64,000 bases of DNA. Origin: Copromyces sp. CBS 386.78. Taxonomy: Eukaryota > Ascomycota > Sordariomycetes > Sordariales > Sordariaceae. Shown in pieces: positions 1 through 10,169 of the stretch. The notes under the pieces were generated by a model. It was not told where the DNA came from. It searched no databases and worked only from the letters and a program-made list of their open reading frames with translations. The number at the start of each line of letters is the position of its first letter. Within the stretch, counting starts at the first letter, position 1. The stretch is from positions 1-64,000 of the forward strand of contig MU839262.1 of NCBI GenBank assembly GCA_030685235.1, written 5' to 3'. The position numbers and the translations under genes were made by a program.

Positions 1-82
1 CTAATTAGTATTAGTACAGGTCTAGTACTAGTACTAGACCTCTAGTACTAGTACGACTCAAATACTGGACTGGACTAGTACT
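1..82. repeat. CTAGTA-type palindromic low-complexity repeat
   Basis: The first 80 bases are built from overlapping CTAGTA/TAGTAC units in both orientations and can fold on themselves. They lie directly downstream of the BTB fragment on its coding strand. The left edge is cut by the window, so the full extent is unknown. Confidence 0.6.
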
Positions 83-157
83 AATCCCAACCCTGGTTGA
101 AGGTGACAGCGTGGACGCCGAGGATGCTCTGGCGGGTGTTGATGTTAACGTTGATCT

Positions 158-334
158 GATGTCGATGGCTTCGGGCTCAAAGTTCTCGATGTTAACGATG
201 CCTCGGTTGGCCTTGTAGAAGTTGCCAGTTAGGGCTTTCTCGAACCAAATGCTCCTCAAACAGAGGATTGTTTTATATAGCTTCCATATCTTATTGCCAC
301 ACCTAACGGTGACATCTGAGAACAGGCCACTCTC
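158..334 (-). pseudogene. BTB/POZ domain fragment
   Basis: The translated block contains a GLFSDVTV segment, then a CGNKIWKLYKTILC segment, then EKALTGNFYKAN and a NIENFEPEAID segment. This order is the core of a BTB/POZ domain as found in fungal proteins that begin with a SDVTV motif; BTB domains mediate dimerisation and Cul3-ligase or transcription-factor assembly. The frame continues upstream to 484 without an in-frame ATG close to the domain, and just past EAID it stops resembling a BTB domain. A different frame between about 88 and 165 reads more like coding sequence, so the gene is probably truncated or frame-broken, or has an intron I cannot place. The family call is fairly safe; whether the gene is functional is not. 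Confidence 0.5.
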
Positions 335-484
335 TCCGAGCCTGGAAGTGGGTTTGTCTGTAAGTTGGGTGTTGCGACATGATGCGATCGCGGATTGTCC
401 TTGACGGCAACAGCAATAGTCTGGCTGGGCAGGGCAAATGCGAGAGACGCAATGGATGTATTTACTTTCTGTGCTGGAGAACAA

Positions 485-2180
485 GGAACTCTAATCCCTG
501 GTGTACCAATGAGCCTGATTAGAACTGGTGATGATGATAAAAAGGATGGTGGTGATGATAAAAAGGATGGTGAAGGAGGAAGAAAGAGGAGGAAAGAAGA
601 AAGGTAGAAAGGGGCCCGGATGTTAAGCACCTCTTTCCATCTTGCAGCCAAAGTCTTGGCCTACCTTAACGCTGCCTTAATGTTGCATGAGTGCAGCTGC
701 GGACCCTGCACGTTAACACGTTTATTTCCTAACATCCCTAACGCGGACCCGAACAGGCCTTTGGAGTCATGATTTCAGTCGTCATAGTTGATTGCGATTT
801 GGGATGGGGTAGAAAGAGCCAGCGTGAGGCAGTGTAGTGATGCAAATATAGCGCGAGTGTAGGTCTTGAGGCGTTGATGCGTACTTGGAATTAGATGCGA
901 TGTAAAGAAGCGAATTCTCAATTTGGATGATGCTATAATGTGCCTCCATGTGGTGAGGTCCGTCTAGTCAATTGCTTCTGGATGGCGGAAGAAATATGTT
1001 AGTCTACCGGTAGCATTTGGAATTGGGAAAGATGATTTGCGCCTACAGGCTGTGGTGAAAAATAGTTTGGTTAGGTTGATTGTGATTGTTGATTGTGCTT
1101 CCTCCTCAGGGACGAATGTGGTTGTGACCACCCTTGTAGCGGTGACCATCTTGACAACCGACATGGTCAGATTGGTAGTTGAGGTGTTGTTGTCCAGGTT
1201 CCAGAGGCGATGGTGAAGCAACTTGGAGGGTTTCCGTAGACAAAAAGTTGATGAAGGGATCGAATATACAAGTGAGTGGATGGGTTCCAAGATGTTGATA
1301 CTTCGATGGTAATGGTGGATTGGGTGGAAGATGAGCAAGATGAAAAAGATGAAGAAGATGATGATGAAGAAGGGAAGAAAAAAAAAACCCAAGGCAAACC
1401 CGGGGGAGACGGGCCTTCAAGTACCCCTTCAGTCCTTTTGGTGAGCCTTCCCAAAGACACAACACCTTGGCTGTGTTCTTTCACGCCTGACTCTGCCTCT
1501 GACACCTTCCATCTGACCTCACAGGCATTATGTTAATCACGGCATCCTCAACACACTCCTGTTGAGGTATTTCAGAATGACAGAAGACATGTTGCAGTCT
1601 TCCTTCCCACAGCCTTCCCAAACCACGCGACCGCAGGCGAATGAGACCGACGTGCCCATGGTCGCTTCATCTCTACAGCATCTCGCCGCATGTGAAAGAG
1701 CAAAACAAGTGATAGTATTCCCTTCCCTACCCCAACCATCGGCTAACTAGTGAAATGACGACTTGAAAAGCAGTTGCAAAATGAGTGACCTTGTCCCTTC
1801 TATCGTTCCTCCGCTTGAAATCTTGTAGCGCTAGCACTACCCAGTATCCATTCCCACATGACGTCCAGCGTCATTCTCTCCTTCAACACAGGCAAAGGGA
1901 AAAAAGGAAAAAAAGGAAACAAAAAGCACGCGCAGAATTCCACCTCTTGCTAGGGAAGGGATGTGGGTGCAGACTTGGAACGGAGCAGATCCGTCGAGTG
2001 ACTCCTTCCTTGGTGTTCAGCATAAGACCAGGAGTCACTGTCCCAGCCCGACCTGACAATGCCTGTAGGTGCAATCCGGTTTACGACCTGATATTGATGA
2101 ACAATGATGTCCAGGATCCCGATACCAATTGCGCCTTCCTTCAGGCACGTACTCCTCCGTGTCTCCTACACTGAAGGAAC
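485..2180. other. Intergenic, no supported gene
   Basis: No frame here has a conserved domain or consistent fungal codon preference. A GA-rich patch (530-605) and another at 1330-1385 give long but low-complexity ORFs. The right part is the 3' flank of the minus-strand gene that ends at 2181. Confidence 0.5.
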
Positions 2181-3455
2181 TTAGGGAAGATGGGGAGGTC
2201 GCGCAAGTTCCACGTATGGAGTTTGGAAATTAACCTCAAGGACCTCATCCGCCATTGATGCTGCGAACAACTTTTTGATATCCGTGAGCATATCAAGCGG
2301 CTTGATTTCAGGTTCAGAATTCCACTTGAACTCAACCCCCCAATAGTGTATCAAATCTCTATACTGTCATCGAGTTGTTAGCTGCCTTGTATGAGATATC
2401 ACAAAGGTCAAAGACTGAGTAGTTCGAAGGAGAGATTCTGCACGGTTTCGCGGAGGGCTTCTGGGGGATCAATTTACTCACAATAATCCCATATCCAAAC
2501 AAGCTTGGTCCGGGTCTGATTCCAGTAAAGAAGGCTTGGATCCGTTGAAGTTGGACTTTAGGCGTCTCCTGATCGTCGGGCGAACGCTTTCGGAATAGAT
2601 AAAACGCCTTTGGCCACCCCCTATTATTGGTGGCCTTCAGCTCCTCTTGAAGCCTGTAAGCTCTCTCGGGTTTCAATTCCCCTTCACGAACACTGCTGGC
2701 TTCCACTGAAACAGTTGCCGGAGGATTTGCAACGTAGTATTCTAAGAGCTCCCCGAAGGACCTCGTCAAAAGCTCTGTCTCAAAGTTGTTCATGTTGACT
2801 GCACCGTGGGTAAACGTTGGTATCTGGTGTGAATTTAAACTTTAAAGAGGATTAGAATAAAGCGTGTAGTGGTTCGCTGACTGGCTGACCAACTGTGGGA
2901 CAAGGCCCAGCAGATGGCCTTCCCTTAAGTATCCATCCAGGCCATAACTGTCGTCGAGATTCTCTCCATCTTGTTCCCTTGTGACTTTTGCGTCAGCCTT
3001 CCCCAGGGTGACGTCGTGACAAAGGACGCCAGTTGGAGACAGACGATTCGCAACACGGATCCGGAGAGCACTATCACCAACTGAAGTTGCGACCAAGCCA
3101 ACCACCCGAGCGGTTGTCAGAATGGACCGAACACATACAATTCGATATCGCTCCTTGTCTTTAGTAAAGGCCTTTACAGGACTATAATAGGTATCACGGA
3201 GATGTAGAGACCCATCAGCCAAAGTCCATTGGGTATTGTTCCATGAAGAAAATACCTAAAATTTAGGTTCAAACATATAGCAAAGACGCTTGGAGGTGTA
3301 GTAATGAATACCCAAGGTTCAATGTACTGACCATGATGTGTTCGGTAGTGCTCATCCGCCCATTCACCACCAAAAGATTTGCTAACCAACTTCAAAGCGG
3401 GAGATGAGAGTTGGATGTCGAATGCAGCTGATGGTGAAAAGTTGAACGAAGTCAT
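2181..3455 (-). CDS. Four-exon orphan protein, 344 aa
   Basis: Exons read in minus order are 3455-3312, 3255-2890, 2823-2482 and 2363-2181; every exon is a multiple of three and together they give 345 codons with a TAA stop. Intron 3 (2364-2481) is the best, with GTGAGT donor, GCTAAC branch site and ACAG acceptor. Intron 1 (3256-3311, GTATTC donor) and intron 2 (2824-2889, GTCAGC donor) have weaker donors, but both keep the frame and intron 2 removes a TAA. The protein starts MTSFNFSP and ends ARPPHLP. I see no known domain, signal peptide or membrane segment. An in-frame ATG at 3566 would add 37 residues with a hydrophobic stretch, so the start is uncertain. The gene is divergent from the dioxygenase gene at 4625, about 1.2 kb away. 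Confidence 0.6.
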
Positions 3456-4624
3456 CCGTGGAGGGGGCGTAGCTGGTGGAGACAACAAAGAATAGGATAT
3501 CGGGAGGATGCAATGACCACCCACAACCACCACGCCCAACCAATATACATCCAACAACCTCGACATCTCTCTTCACATGTTCAGGTATGCGCCACGCCGG
3601 ACAAAAGTTGATTGCTCGACTTCAATCTGCCTCGCAGCTTGAGACATGTTTGTTTGCCAGCCTCGGACTGGAAACAGACTAGTCTGCAGCCAACTAGCCG
3701 TCACTTGAGCCTCGAGCCGTCATGCCGACCAACGAGCCGTTCGGCAAACACCATCGTTTGACCCCCACGGGTTGAATGGGGGAATCATCTTCGGCGTAGC
3801 GTACGAACCATCCTACTGTTTCCCTCTCCGTAATTCTCACGGGGAGTGTTAACTGAAGGTGATGAGGTGATGTACTCGACCCGCGTTAGCCGCTAGAATC
3901 GTGCCGGCGGACGACCAACGGAGGCGAGCAGACGGGAAATGGTGACTTGGACGATGGCGTCATGAATGGCATGGAAGTTGTGTGGTCAAACGAATGCTTT
4001 GTTCATACATGAACAAGCAGTAAATAAGTTGGAAGCGCCAGATGAGTTCGGAGTTTCATATATGGGCGGAGTGAAGAGGCGATGAGGTATGTTGAGAAGA
4101 AGGCTGATTGAATGTAGGATCAAGGGTTCTGGAATTGCTGATTCGCTCGAGAACAGGGCAAGTCCTCTGATGCTGGAAATGCGCGAGTCTGGTTCAACGA
4201 GGCGGTCCTAGCGTCGTATCGAGGGAGTGTCGCTCTCAAGTGGGCTTTGTTCGAAACCTCATGTTGGTGACGAGGTATGTGTGCCGAGCGACATGATAGG
4301 TTGTAGAGATTGTGCGGATCGTTGGTTCGGACGGTGTTGGAACTCATAGGAGTTTGACAGGCTCCGCAATATCTTGTACAGCTGGCCCACCTTGCGGGCA
4401 TCAGTAGGTGTGGACGAAGAAGTCCACTACAGTTTAGTGCTCTTGGCAGGCCCCACATCCCCGCGTCAGAAATGGGCCCAGATGGACGTCAACGTTGCAT
4501 TAAACGAATTTTGGATTTTGCCTCTGCCACCAATTCACTTGTTCCCTTGGACTCTCGACAAGGCTTCGACCGCCAGCGACTCACCATACACCTACGTTCT
4601 TCCGAGTCGTCCACGAAGCCCAGC
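3456..4624. other. Divergent intergenic region
   Basis: This is the shared upstream region of the orphan gene (2181-3455, -) and the dioxygenase gene (4625-6115, +). No coding block with a domain was found. The open frame running from 4472 into the dioxygenase gene is treated as 5' leader. Confidence 0.5.
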
Positions 4625-6115
4625 ATGACGAAATCCAAGAAGGCGGCGGCCAAGCGCAAGCAGAATGTCGAATCGACCGAGTTGTCGGCCAAGCGAGTAA
4701 AGACGGCCACCGGCGCCCTGCCCTCCCCTCCGGCCGAATCCGGACCCCAAGTCGACCGATTCGAACCCAAGAGCATCGCGACACTAGTTTCGGAGGAGGA
4801 GTTGGAAGTCACCGTCGACACCCTTCGCACATTGGCCGAGAACCCTGCCATGATCAAGTCCAAGGCGTGCAAGGAACTGCGCTCCGTCGTCTACGACTTC
4901 AGACAGGCCTGCACCACGGGCATCAACTCCACCTCCGAAGCCAACCTTACCGCAAAGGTCTCGGGCTTCCTCGCCGACGGAAAGTTTGTCGATGCCCTCG
5001 TTACACTGGCCGAGATGCGCATCCGCGGCGACGTCCCCAGGCTAGGCGCCTTGTGCCGCTGGGTCAGAGACCTCGACATCACCAGCGGCCTGTCGCAGAC
5101 CGAAACCACCAACAAACAGAGTCGACTCGAGCTGCTCACGATTATGGACGCCATTCTGAGAGCCACCGGACAGCCAATTGATGCTTCCGCGCTTGGGGAC
5201 TCGTCATCGACAACTCGGACAGGGCCCATTGCGCTTCAGAAGATGTGGGATATTCGAGAGCCATCAGCAACACCATTTCCCATGCGGCAATCCGTTCTAG
5301 ACGGCACACTATTCTCGGTATGCCCACCGAATGTCAAGGACCTGTTCAAAGCTATCGAGACCACTTCCGGCCCTCAACGAAAGCCACCCAACCTCCACCC
5401 GGCTGTCCTTTACCTCAGCAACGAAGGTGCCGTTCCACTCTCACCTACTCCCCCGACCATCACCAAAATCCAACACCCCATCGTCCCCTCGCTGTCAATC
5501 TTGAAGGACGTCCTCACCCCCGAGGAGTGCAAATCCATCATCGCTGCCACCGAGTCCGTCGGCTACCTCCCCGACGCGCCCATCAAGGAAGACGGCTCCG
5601 AATCCAGCATCCTCGCCCACAACGTCTACTGGATCGTCGACCAAACCTTCCACGATGCTCTCTGGGAGCGTGTCCGCCCTTTCATCCCCACCCACGACGC
5701 CGGCAGAAAGGCGCGGGGTATCAACCGTCGCTTCAGGGTCTACCGCTACGTTCCTGGAGCCGAGTATCGCTGCCACTTTGACGGCGCCTGGCCTCCCTCT
5801 GGTATTCACCCTACCACGGGCAAGTACATGTACGATGCTTCGCCGGCCGATAAGAAGCAGTCGAGTCTGTTCACCTTCCTCATGTACTTGAATGACGAGT
5901 TCGAGGGCGGCGAGACCACCTTCTTTACTCCGAGCGTACGCGACGGTGTCATGAATGCTCATCCGGTAAGGCCGGTTATGGGCTCGGTGGCGGTGTTCCC
6001 TCATGGCGAGAACCACGGTGCGCTGTTGCATGAGGGCACGGGAGTCAGAAAGGGGGCCAAGTATATCATCAGGACTGATGTGGAGTTTGACGTCGACGCT
6101 GGACTGGAGGACTGA
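4625..6115 (+). CDS. 2-oxoglutarate/Fe(II)-dependent dioxygenase (prolyl 4-hydroxylase-like), 496 aa
   Basis: A single-exon gene. Residues 1-30 are Lys/Arg-rich (KKAAAKRK and AKRVK), which suggests a nuclear-localisation signal. Residues about 50-200 form an acid/Leu-rich region with no family I recognise. Residues about 290-490 form a prolyl-4-hydroxylase-type double-stranded beta-helix. The Fe(II) ligands are visible as the HFD motif (His384, Asp386) and a distal His at about 469, followed by Lys at about 479 in a KGAKYIIRTD segment that should bind the 2-oxoglutarate carboxylate. A GGETTFF motif lies between them, as usual in P4Hc domains. All catalytic residues are present, so it should be active; the substrate is unknown. 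I chose the ATG at 4625 because the Lys-rich start follows it; an upstream in-frame ATG at 4472 would add 51 residues that look like leader. It converges on the gene ending at 6257, with 141 bp between the stops. Confidence 0.88.
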   Translation: MTKSKKAAAKRKQNVESTELSAKRVKTATGALPSPPAESGPQVDRFEPKSIATLVSEEELEVTVDTLRTLAENPAMIKSKACKELRSVVYDFRQACTTGINSTSEANLTAKVSGFLADGKFVDALVTLAEMRIRGDVPRLGALCRWVRDLDITSGLSQTETTNKQSRLELLTIMDAILRATGQPIDASALGDSSSTTRTGPIALQKMWDIREPSATPFPMRQSVLDGTLFSVCPPNVKDLFKAIETTSGPQRKPPNLHPAVLYLSNEGAVPLSPTPPTITKIQHPIVPSLSILKDVLTPEECKSIIAATESVGYLPDAPIKEDGSESSILAHNVYWIVDQTFHDALWERVRPFIPTHDAGRKARGINRRFRVYRYVPGAEYRCHFDGAWPPSGIHPTTGKYMYDASPADKKQSSLFTFLMYLNDEFEGGETTFFTPSVRDGVMNAHPVRPVMGSVAVFPHGENHGALLHEGTGVRKGAKYIIRTDVEFDVDAGLED

Positions 6116-6256
6116 TATGTTTGATGTGATCTTATTTGGGCCACGTATTTGCCCGAGGTTTCAATGTATCATCTTTCGCTATCATACGATATTTACCGGC
6201 TACAGCTTAAGTCCCTCGGTCCACGTCTTCAACAACTCGAAATGCTTCGTTAGACA

Positions 6257-7527
6257 CTATAACTTGGTGTATACACCAGAAAATCCGTGTAACCAACCCT
6301 TCGCTTTCTCGCTCCTCCTCGACCTCAGGGATTCTGCTTGGATCGAACCACGGTCAGTCTTTAGAAGAGATATTAAGCCACAGAGAGCAGCAATGACCTT
6401 ATCGGCATCTTGGGTCCTGCAGTCACTCTCCTGAAAAGTCTCGGCCTTTGAAAGCCACTTCGCAAGCCTTCGAAGTCGCTCACGCTCATGAATACACTCG
6501 GTCTCTCCGCTGTCTGATTCCGTAGAAGGAGTCAACACCCCTTCATCGTCACTAGATGTATCGTCTTCATTGTCAGCTTCAATGCCATCCTCCAACACAT
6601 CTTCTTCCACACTCCAATAAGCGTTGTCGCAATCTCTGTCATTTCGTACCTCTTTTGCCATTTCATCCTGCGCTTCGTTTTCCGCGCCATCTTCCACGGT
6701 ATGTTCCACCTTGTCTTCTACGTCGTCTTTTATGTCGTCTTTCACGATATGTTCCACGTCGTCTTTCAAGGCGTCTCCCACGTTATCTTCCACATCCGTC
6801 GTCGAATCATCTCCCTCGCCATTCTCCCCAGACTCCTGATGTCCAATCCCATTTTGCTGCCCTCCGTCATAGCACTCCTTCATTCTCCCCGTTTGCACAT
6901 CATACCACCGTTGCTCAACCATCTGCCAATGGTAGGCATAGTTGAAAGCCCAGATGTCAGCGTTGACTATCCATAACAAACACCAGCGAGTGAAAGAGTC
7001 AGCATATGTATCTCCCCAACTGATCCACGCCCCCGGGGGACACCACCACCCCATCTCACCGCATTGCGTGAAAACTCACCTTTCCGAACCTCCCAATAAA
7101 CCTCCTCCGTCTTTTCCCTCAACTCCTCAATCCCAATATCATCCGGCACCCCCGTCTCCCTCCCATACGGATCCCTCGTCCAAGTCTGCGCCAACGCCGC
7201 GGTGAAATACCACAGCGCCCAGGGCTCCTCAAATCCCGGTTCGGGCGCAAAGATCGGAGTTCCCGGAATGTTGCGCAGGGTCTCCATGATGACGACCAGG
7301 TTGTTTATCCCTTTCATCGGCCAGTCATTGACGAAGATGGGGTTGGAAAACGGTGGGTAAGGACACTGAAAAGCATCCCATGATGCGATCAGTTGCGGGG
7401 TGTTGAGGCCGAGGCGGCGGATCAGGCAAAAGGCGAGGTGCAGGTTGGCCATTCGGGTGGCGAAGTTGTGCCGACCGACGGGGTCGGGGAGGAAACAGGC
7501 GGGGAGGTGGTAGATGTGGTCTTCCAT
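6257..7527 (-). CDS. Two-exon orphan protein with an acidic Asp/Glu/Val repeat, 385 aa
   Basis: Exon 1 is 7527-7080 and exon 2 is 6966-6257; the 113-nt intron (6967-7079) has a GTGAGT donor and ATAG acceptor, and splicing joins EVRK to NADIWAF in frame. The N-terminal half has a WALWYFTAALAQTW segment and reads as a folded domain I do not recognise. From about residue 190 the protein becomes extremely acidic, with an imperfectly repeated DDVEx/KDD unit over about 60 residues, then a conserved-looking tail with basic residues (RRLAKWLSKAE). The acidic part corresponds to tandem degenerate repeats in the DNA at about 6690-6800. No signal peptide or membrane segment is evident. It faces the dioxygenase gene tail to tail. 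The exon model is well supported; the function is unknown. Confidence 0.7.
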
Positions 7528-8295
7528 ATTTGATGTGATGGGCGTTAAATGGCAGAGAATAGAATGAATGATATATTATATTGAGTGCTGTGGGATAATA
7601 AACAAAGGATGTTGTTGGGTTGAATAGGAGATGGTGATGGAAAAGGTGCGTGGAGAGGATGGGATTCGCGAGTTACTGAACCAAGACATTTTTGGTACGG
7701 ATTACTGCTGATCTCATCGTTCTTCAAGAACGACACTGCGAAGAAGATCCGAGTCAATCTGAAGAGAAGGACGGAAGCAAGCTATCACCATGGAACTGGC
7801 AAGAGCAAGGAAGGGTCTAGAACTACAGGGGCACCAAGTGCTATTGCGATTCTGAGATCCCGTGAGCATCGCATCGCACTTCGCTCTTCCCGCAACCACA
7901 ACCACACCAAAGCCCGCGCCTTTTCCTTCCTTCCTTCAATCTAGGAGCAGGACTTCTCTCTTGCACCATCCATGGACCTTAACTTGAAGTTGTTCCATAA
8001 CAGTGGCACAAGTCTGTGATTATAACACAAAACCAATAGATGACCAGCAACGATGCCCGATCACCACCACCAAACTCAAACAGCAGCTTCTGATTCGATA
8101 GAACCACCCACATATTCTACTATACTCTTCTGTTCAGTTTATCAATATTACTTCTCCCTTTCAATTCCGGCGTGCACCCACGAATGGACTCCTTGCTATG
8201 CTGCAAAGACGGACGACGGACAACAATACTAACTAAATCAAGACGAGATGAAGGGAAAAAAAGGAAAAAAAGGAGAAAAACGACACAAAAAATTG
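7528..8295. other. Upstream region of the acidic-protein gene
   Basis: No supported coding region. ORFs here are short, compositionally biased and lack domains. This is the promoter side of the minus-strand gene starting at 7527. Confidence 0.5.
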
Positions 8296-8392
8296 TGACC
8301 CGCACCGGACTTGATCCGGTAGCTTCCCAGTTTACTTGGTAACAGCTCACGAAGAGCTCTCTCGCATTACTCCCGGGTTGCGTCAACGGGCC
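8296..8392 (-). tRNA. tRNA-like gene, possibly tRNA-Arg (UCG)
   Basis: On the minus strand a 7-bp acceptor stem can form (5' GGCCCGT with 3' GCGGGTC, two G-U pairs) with discriminator A at 8296. The T arm is a perfect 5-bp stem (ACCGG/CCGGT) around the 7-nt loop ATCAAGT, which gives a B-box with one mismatch. A short D stem (CGC/GCG) and an AGCT/AGCT stem around loop CTTCGTG would place UCG as anticodon. A run of six T lies just past the 3' end, as at a Pol III terminator. The piece is 96 nt without discriminator and has an unusually long segment between anticodon arm and T arm, so it may be intron-containing or degenerate. The isotype is tentative. Confidence 0.4.
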
Positions 8393-9192
8393 ATGGAAAG
8401 AACAGACAATGACTTGGGCTATATACCACATACCCGCTGGAGAAGAGCAGAGGATTTGCAAAGTACAGGCGGCGATGGCTACTATACCTACATGGCAAGT
8501 GTGTGTGTGTTGAATATTACCATTGCACACCCCCAGGCAACAAACAACTCGAGGAGGACCACTAAGCGAAGAACATGAAGGGGTGGAATTCCGGCATCCA
8601 GCCCCGATTAGGTTGGACAAATCACACCGCCCATGACCTCAACCGGTCTCACCCTGTCATCCAGCAATAAGCAAGCAGTAGCTGAACTTACTACTGCTGC
8701 TATCTGGGCGCGACGACATCATGGTTCCCAACTTCACTTTTTAGCCCAGATACCTACCTACCTACCTTGTCCCCGGATTTCCCAGGAAACCGTTTCAGAC
8801 CACGTGACGTTCCCATTATTTCCATTCGTTGTCAAGTTTACCTCTGGAGGTATCTCAGTCTGATTTTAGCTCGCTGTTTTCCTGGGGGACCTGGAGAAAA
8901 GTAAAGTGATCATCATCTTGGCAAACATACCGACCGCAGACGGGAGGATGAACAGGATTTGCGACCGACCTGCTTGTTCTGGGCTTGCTTGCCCTGAATA
9001 TCACGCTCAGATGATCAAAGATAGGTAATCAAGATGATCACTTGGGGAGCAGTTGAACTCATGCAGCATTTGACACCTGCACTGCATGGAGGTCGGATGC
9101 ACATTTACGCCGTTAAACCCGTTCGTTGGTTGGTCATGCAGAACCGTTAGGGTTGGGCCTTGCATACCATAGCGGAAAAATCGGGCGGTCAT
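8393..9192. other. Intergenic, no supported gene
   Basis: No convincing coding region. The stretch separates the tRNA-like gene from the CTAGCCTAGA-bordered repeat. Confidence 0.5.
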
Positions 9193-9825
9193 CTAGGCTA
9201 GATGCCCCTATTCTAGGCCAGAGTCTCAGTCAGTTGGGATTGGGTGTCTAGCCTAGACTCAAAATCTAGCCTAAACGCCCAGTAGAGGCCTGTGATTAGT
9301 TAAATCTATTTTAGTAATAAGATGATGGTTCCTTCCAAATTCTTTCCCAAAGTTCATTTGTTCCTTCTTTCCCAAAGTTCATTTCCTCCTACCCTATATC
9401 AAAGGAAAGAACGAAGCCCGCTTTCAATCAATTGGGCCAGTAGCTCAATAGTTCTTATCGTCGTTATCTTCCTTATGATCGCCAGTTCGATTCCAACTAG
9501 TAACAGCTTTTTTTCCGTTGCGCGAAAAGTTTCGCGCGCGGAAGTGCAAATGCCCTCATCCGGATTTTGAAATCAAAATCTTAAATAGCTAGAAGTACCA
9601 AAAGGACTACTAGGAAGACCCTAATCAAAGACCCTTAGAAGGACCTTTAGAAGGCCTTATAGGGGTCTTTATCCTTTACTATTTTGCACCCAAATCCGAC
9701 CAATCAGAAGTCTTCATTTTTCGTCTAGCCTAGATTTGAAGTCTAGCCTAGATTCAAAGTCTAGCCTAAATAGCCAGACTGTGCTAGAATCACAATCTGG
9801 GCTAGAAAACCCCCATCTAGCCTAG
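9193..9825. mobile_element. Inverted-repeat element bordered by CTAGGCTAGATG motifs, about 633 bp
   Basis: The left end reads CTAGGCTAGATG and the right end is its exact reverse complement (CATCTAGCCTAG). The similarity continues inward imperfectly, through a TTCTAG block and several further copies of the CTAGCCTAGA word (four in the left arm 9193-9275, about five in the right arm 9722-9825). The interior contains a tRNA-like segment. If the boundary is placed between TA and GG, the element is flanked by TA on both sides, which would fit a Tc1/mariner-type duplication, but the motif itself contains TA, so this is ambiguous. No transposase is encoded. It could also be a small structural repeat rather than a transposon. 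Confidence 0.45.
9434..9515 (+). other. tRNA-like segment with Pol III box A and box B (possible SINE head or tRNA pseudogene)
   Basis: TAGCTCAATAGT at 9441-9452 resembles a Pol III A box and AGTTCGATTCC at 9484-9494 is a near-perfect B box. The 31-nt gap between them suits a tRNA promoter. A T-rich stretch (about 9507-9514) follows as a possible terminator. The T stem and acceptor stem do not pair well, so this is not a working tRNA. It lies inside the inverted-repeat element at 9193-9825. SINE head and tRNA pseudogene are both possible. Confidence 0.4.
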
Positions 9826-10169
9826 ACACACTCCTTATAATCCCGCTGCGGTAAGGTAGTGATCTGCCATGCCATGCCAGGTACCCATCGTGCAGCGGCA
9901 CAAGCGCAATGCACTACTGCAGTGCCATTCCATTAGTGCAGTGCCAGTGCCAAACAGTGCAGGATGCAATCATTCATTACCTAGACGTAGGTACTGTCAC
10001 TGGGGACACTCGGTCATGCTGGTCTAGGGGGGTGGAATGCTAACCTACGGTAGGTAAGCAACGAAGCATGCAAGTTTTCCTTCCCACTTTCCGTCTACCT
10101 ACGGAACTGGGTGAGTGAGCTTGGGAACTGCGACTAACGGAATGAAGTGCATGAACCATCAGTCCAACC

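Noticed and set aside
1276..1536. Acidic 86-codon ORF
   Set aside because: Low-complexity GA-rich DNA with no context support.
4472..4624. Upstream in-frame extension of the dioxygenase gene
   Set aside because: The 51 extra residues lack family similarity and the Lys-rich start at 4625 looks natural; kept as leader.
5495..6031. 178-codon open frame antisense to the dioxygenase gene
   Set aside because: It mirrors the codon bias of the plus-strand gene, which has catalytic motifs; the antisense frame has no domain.
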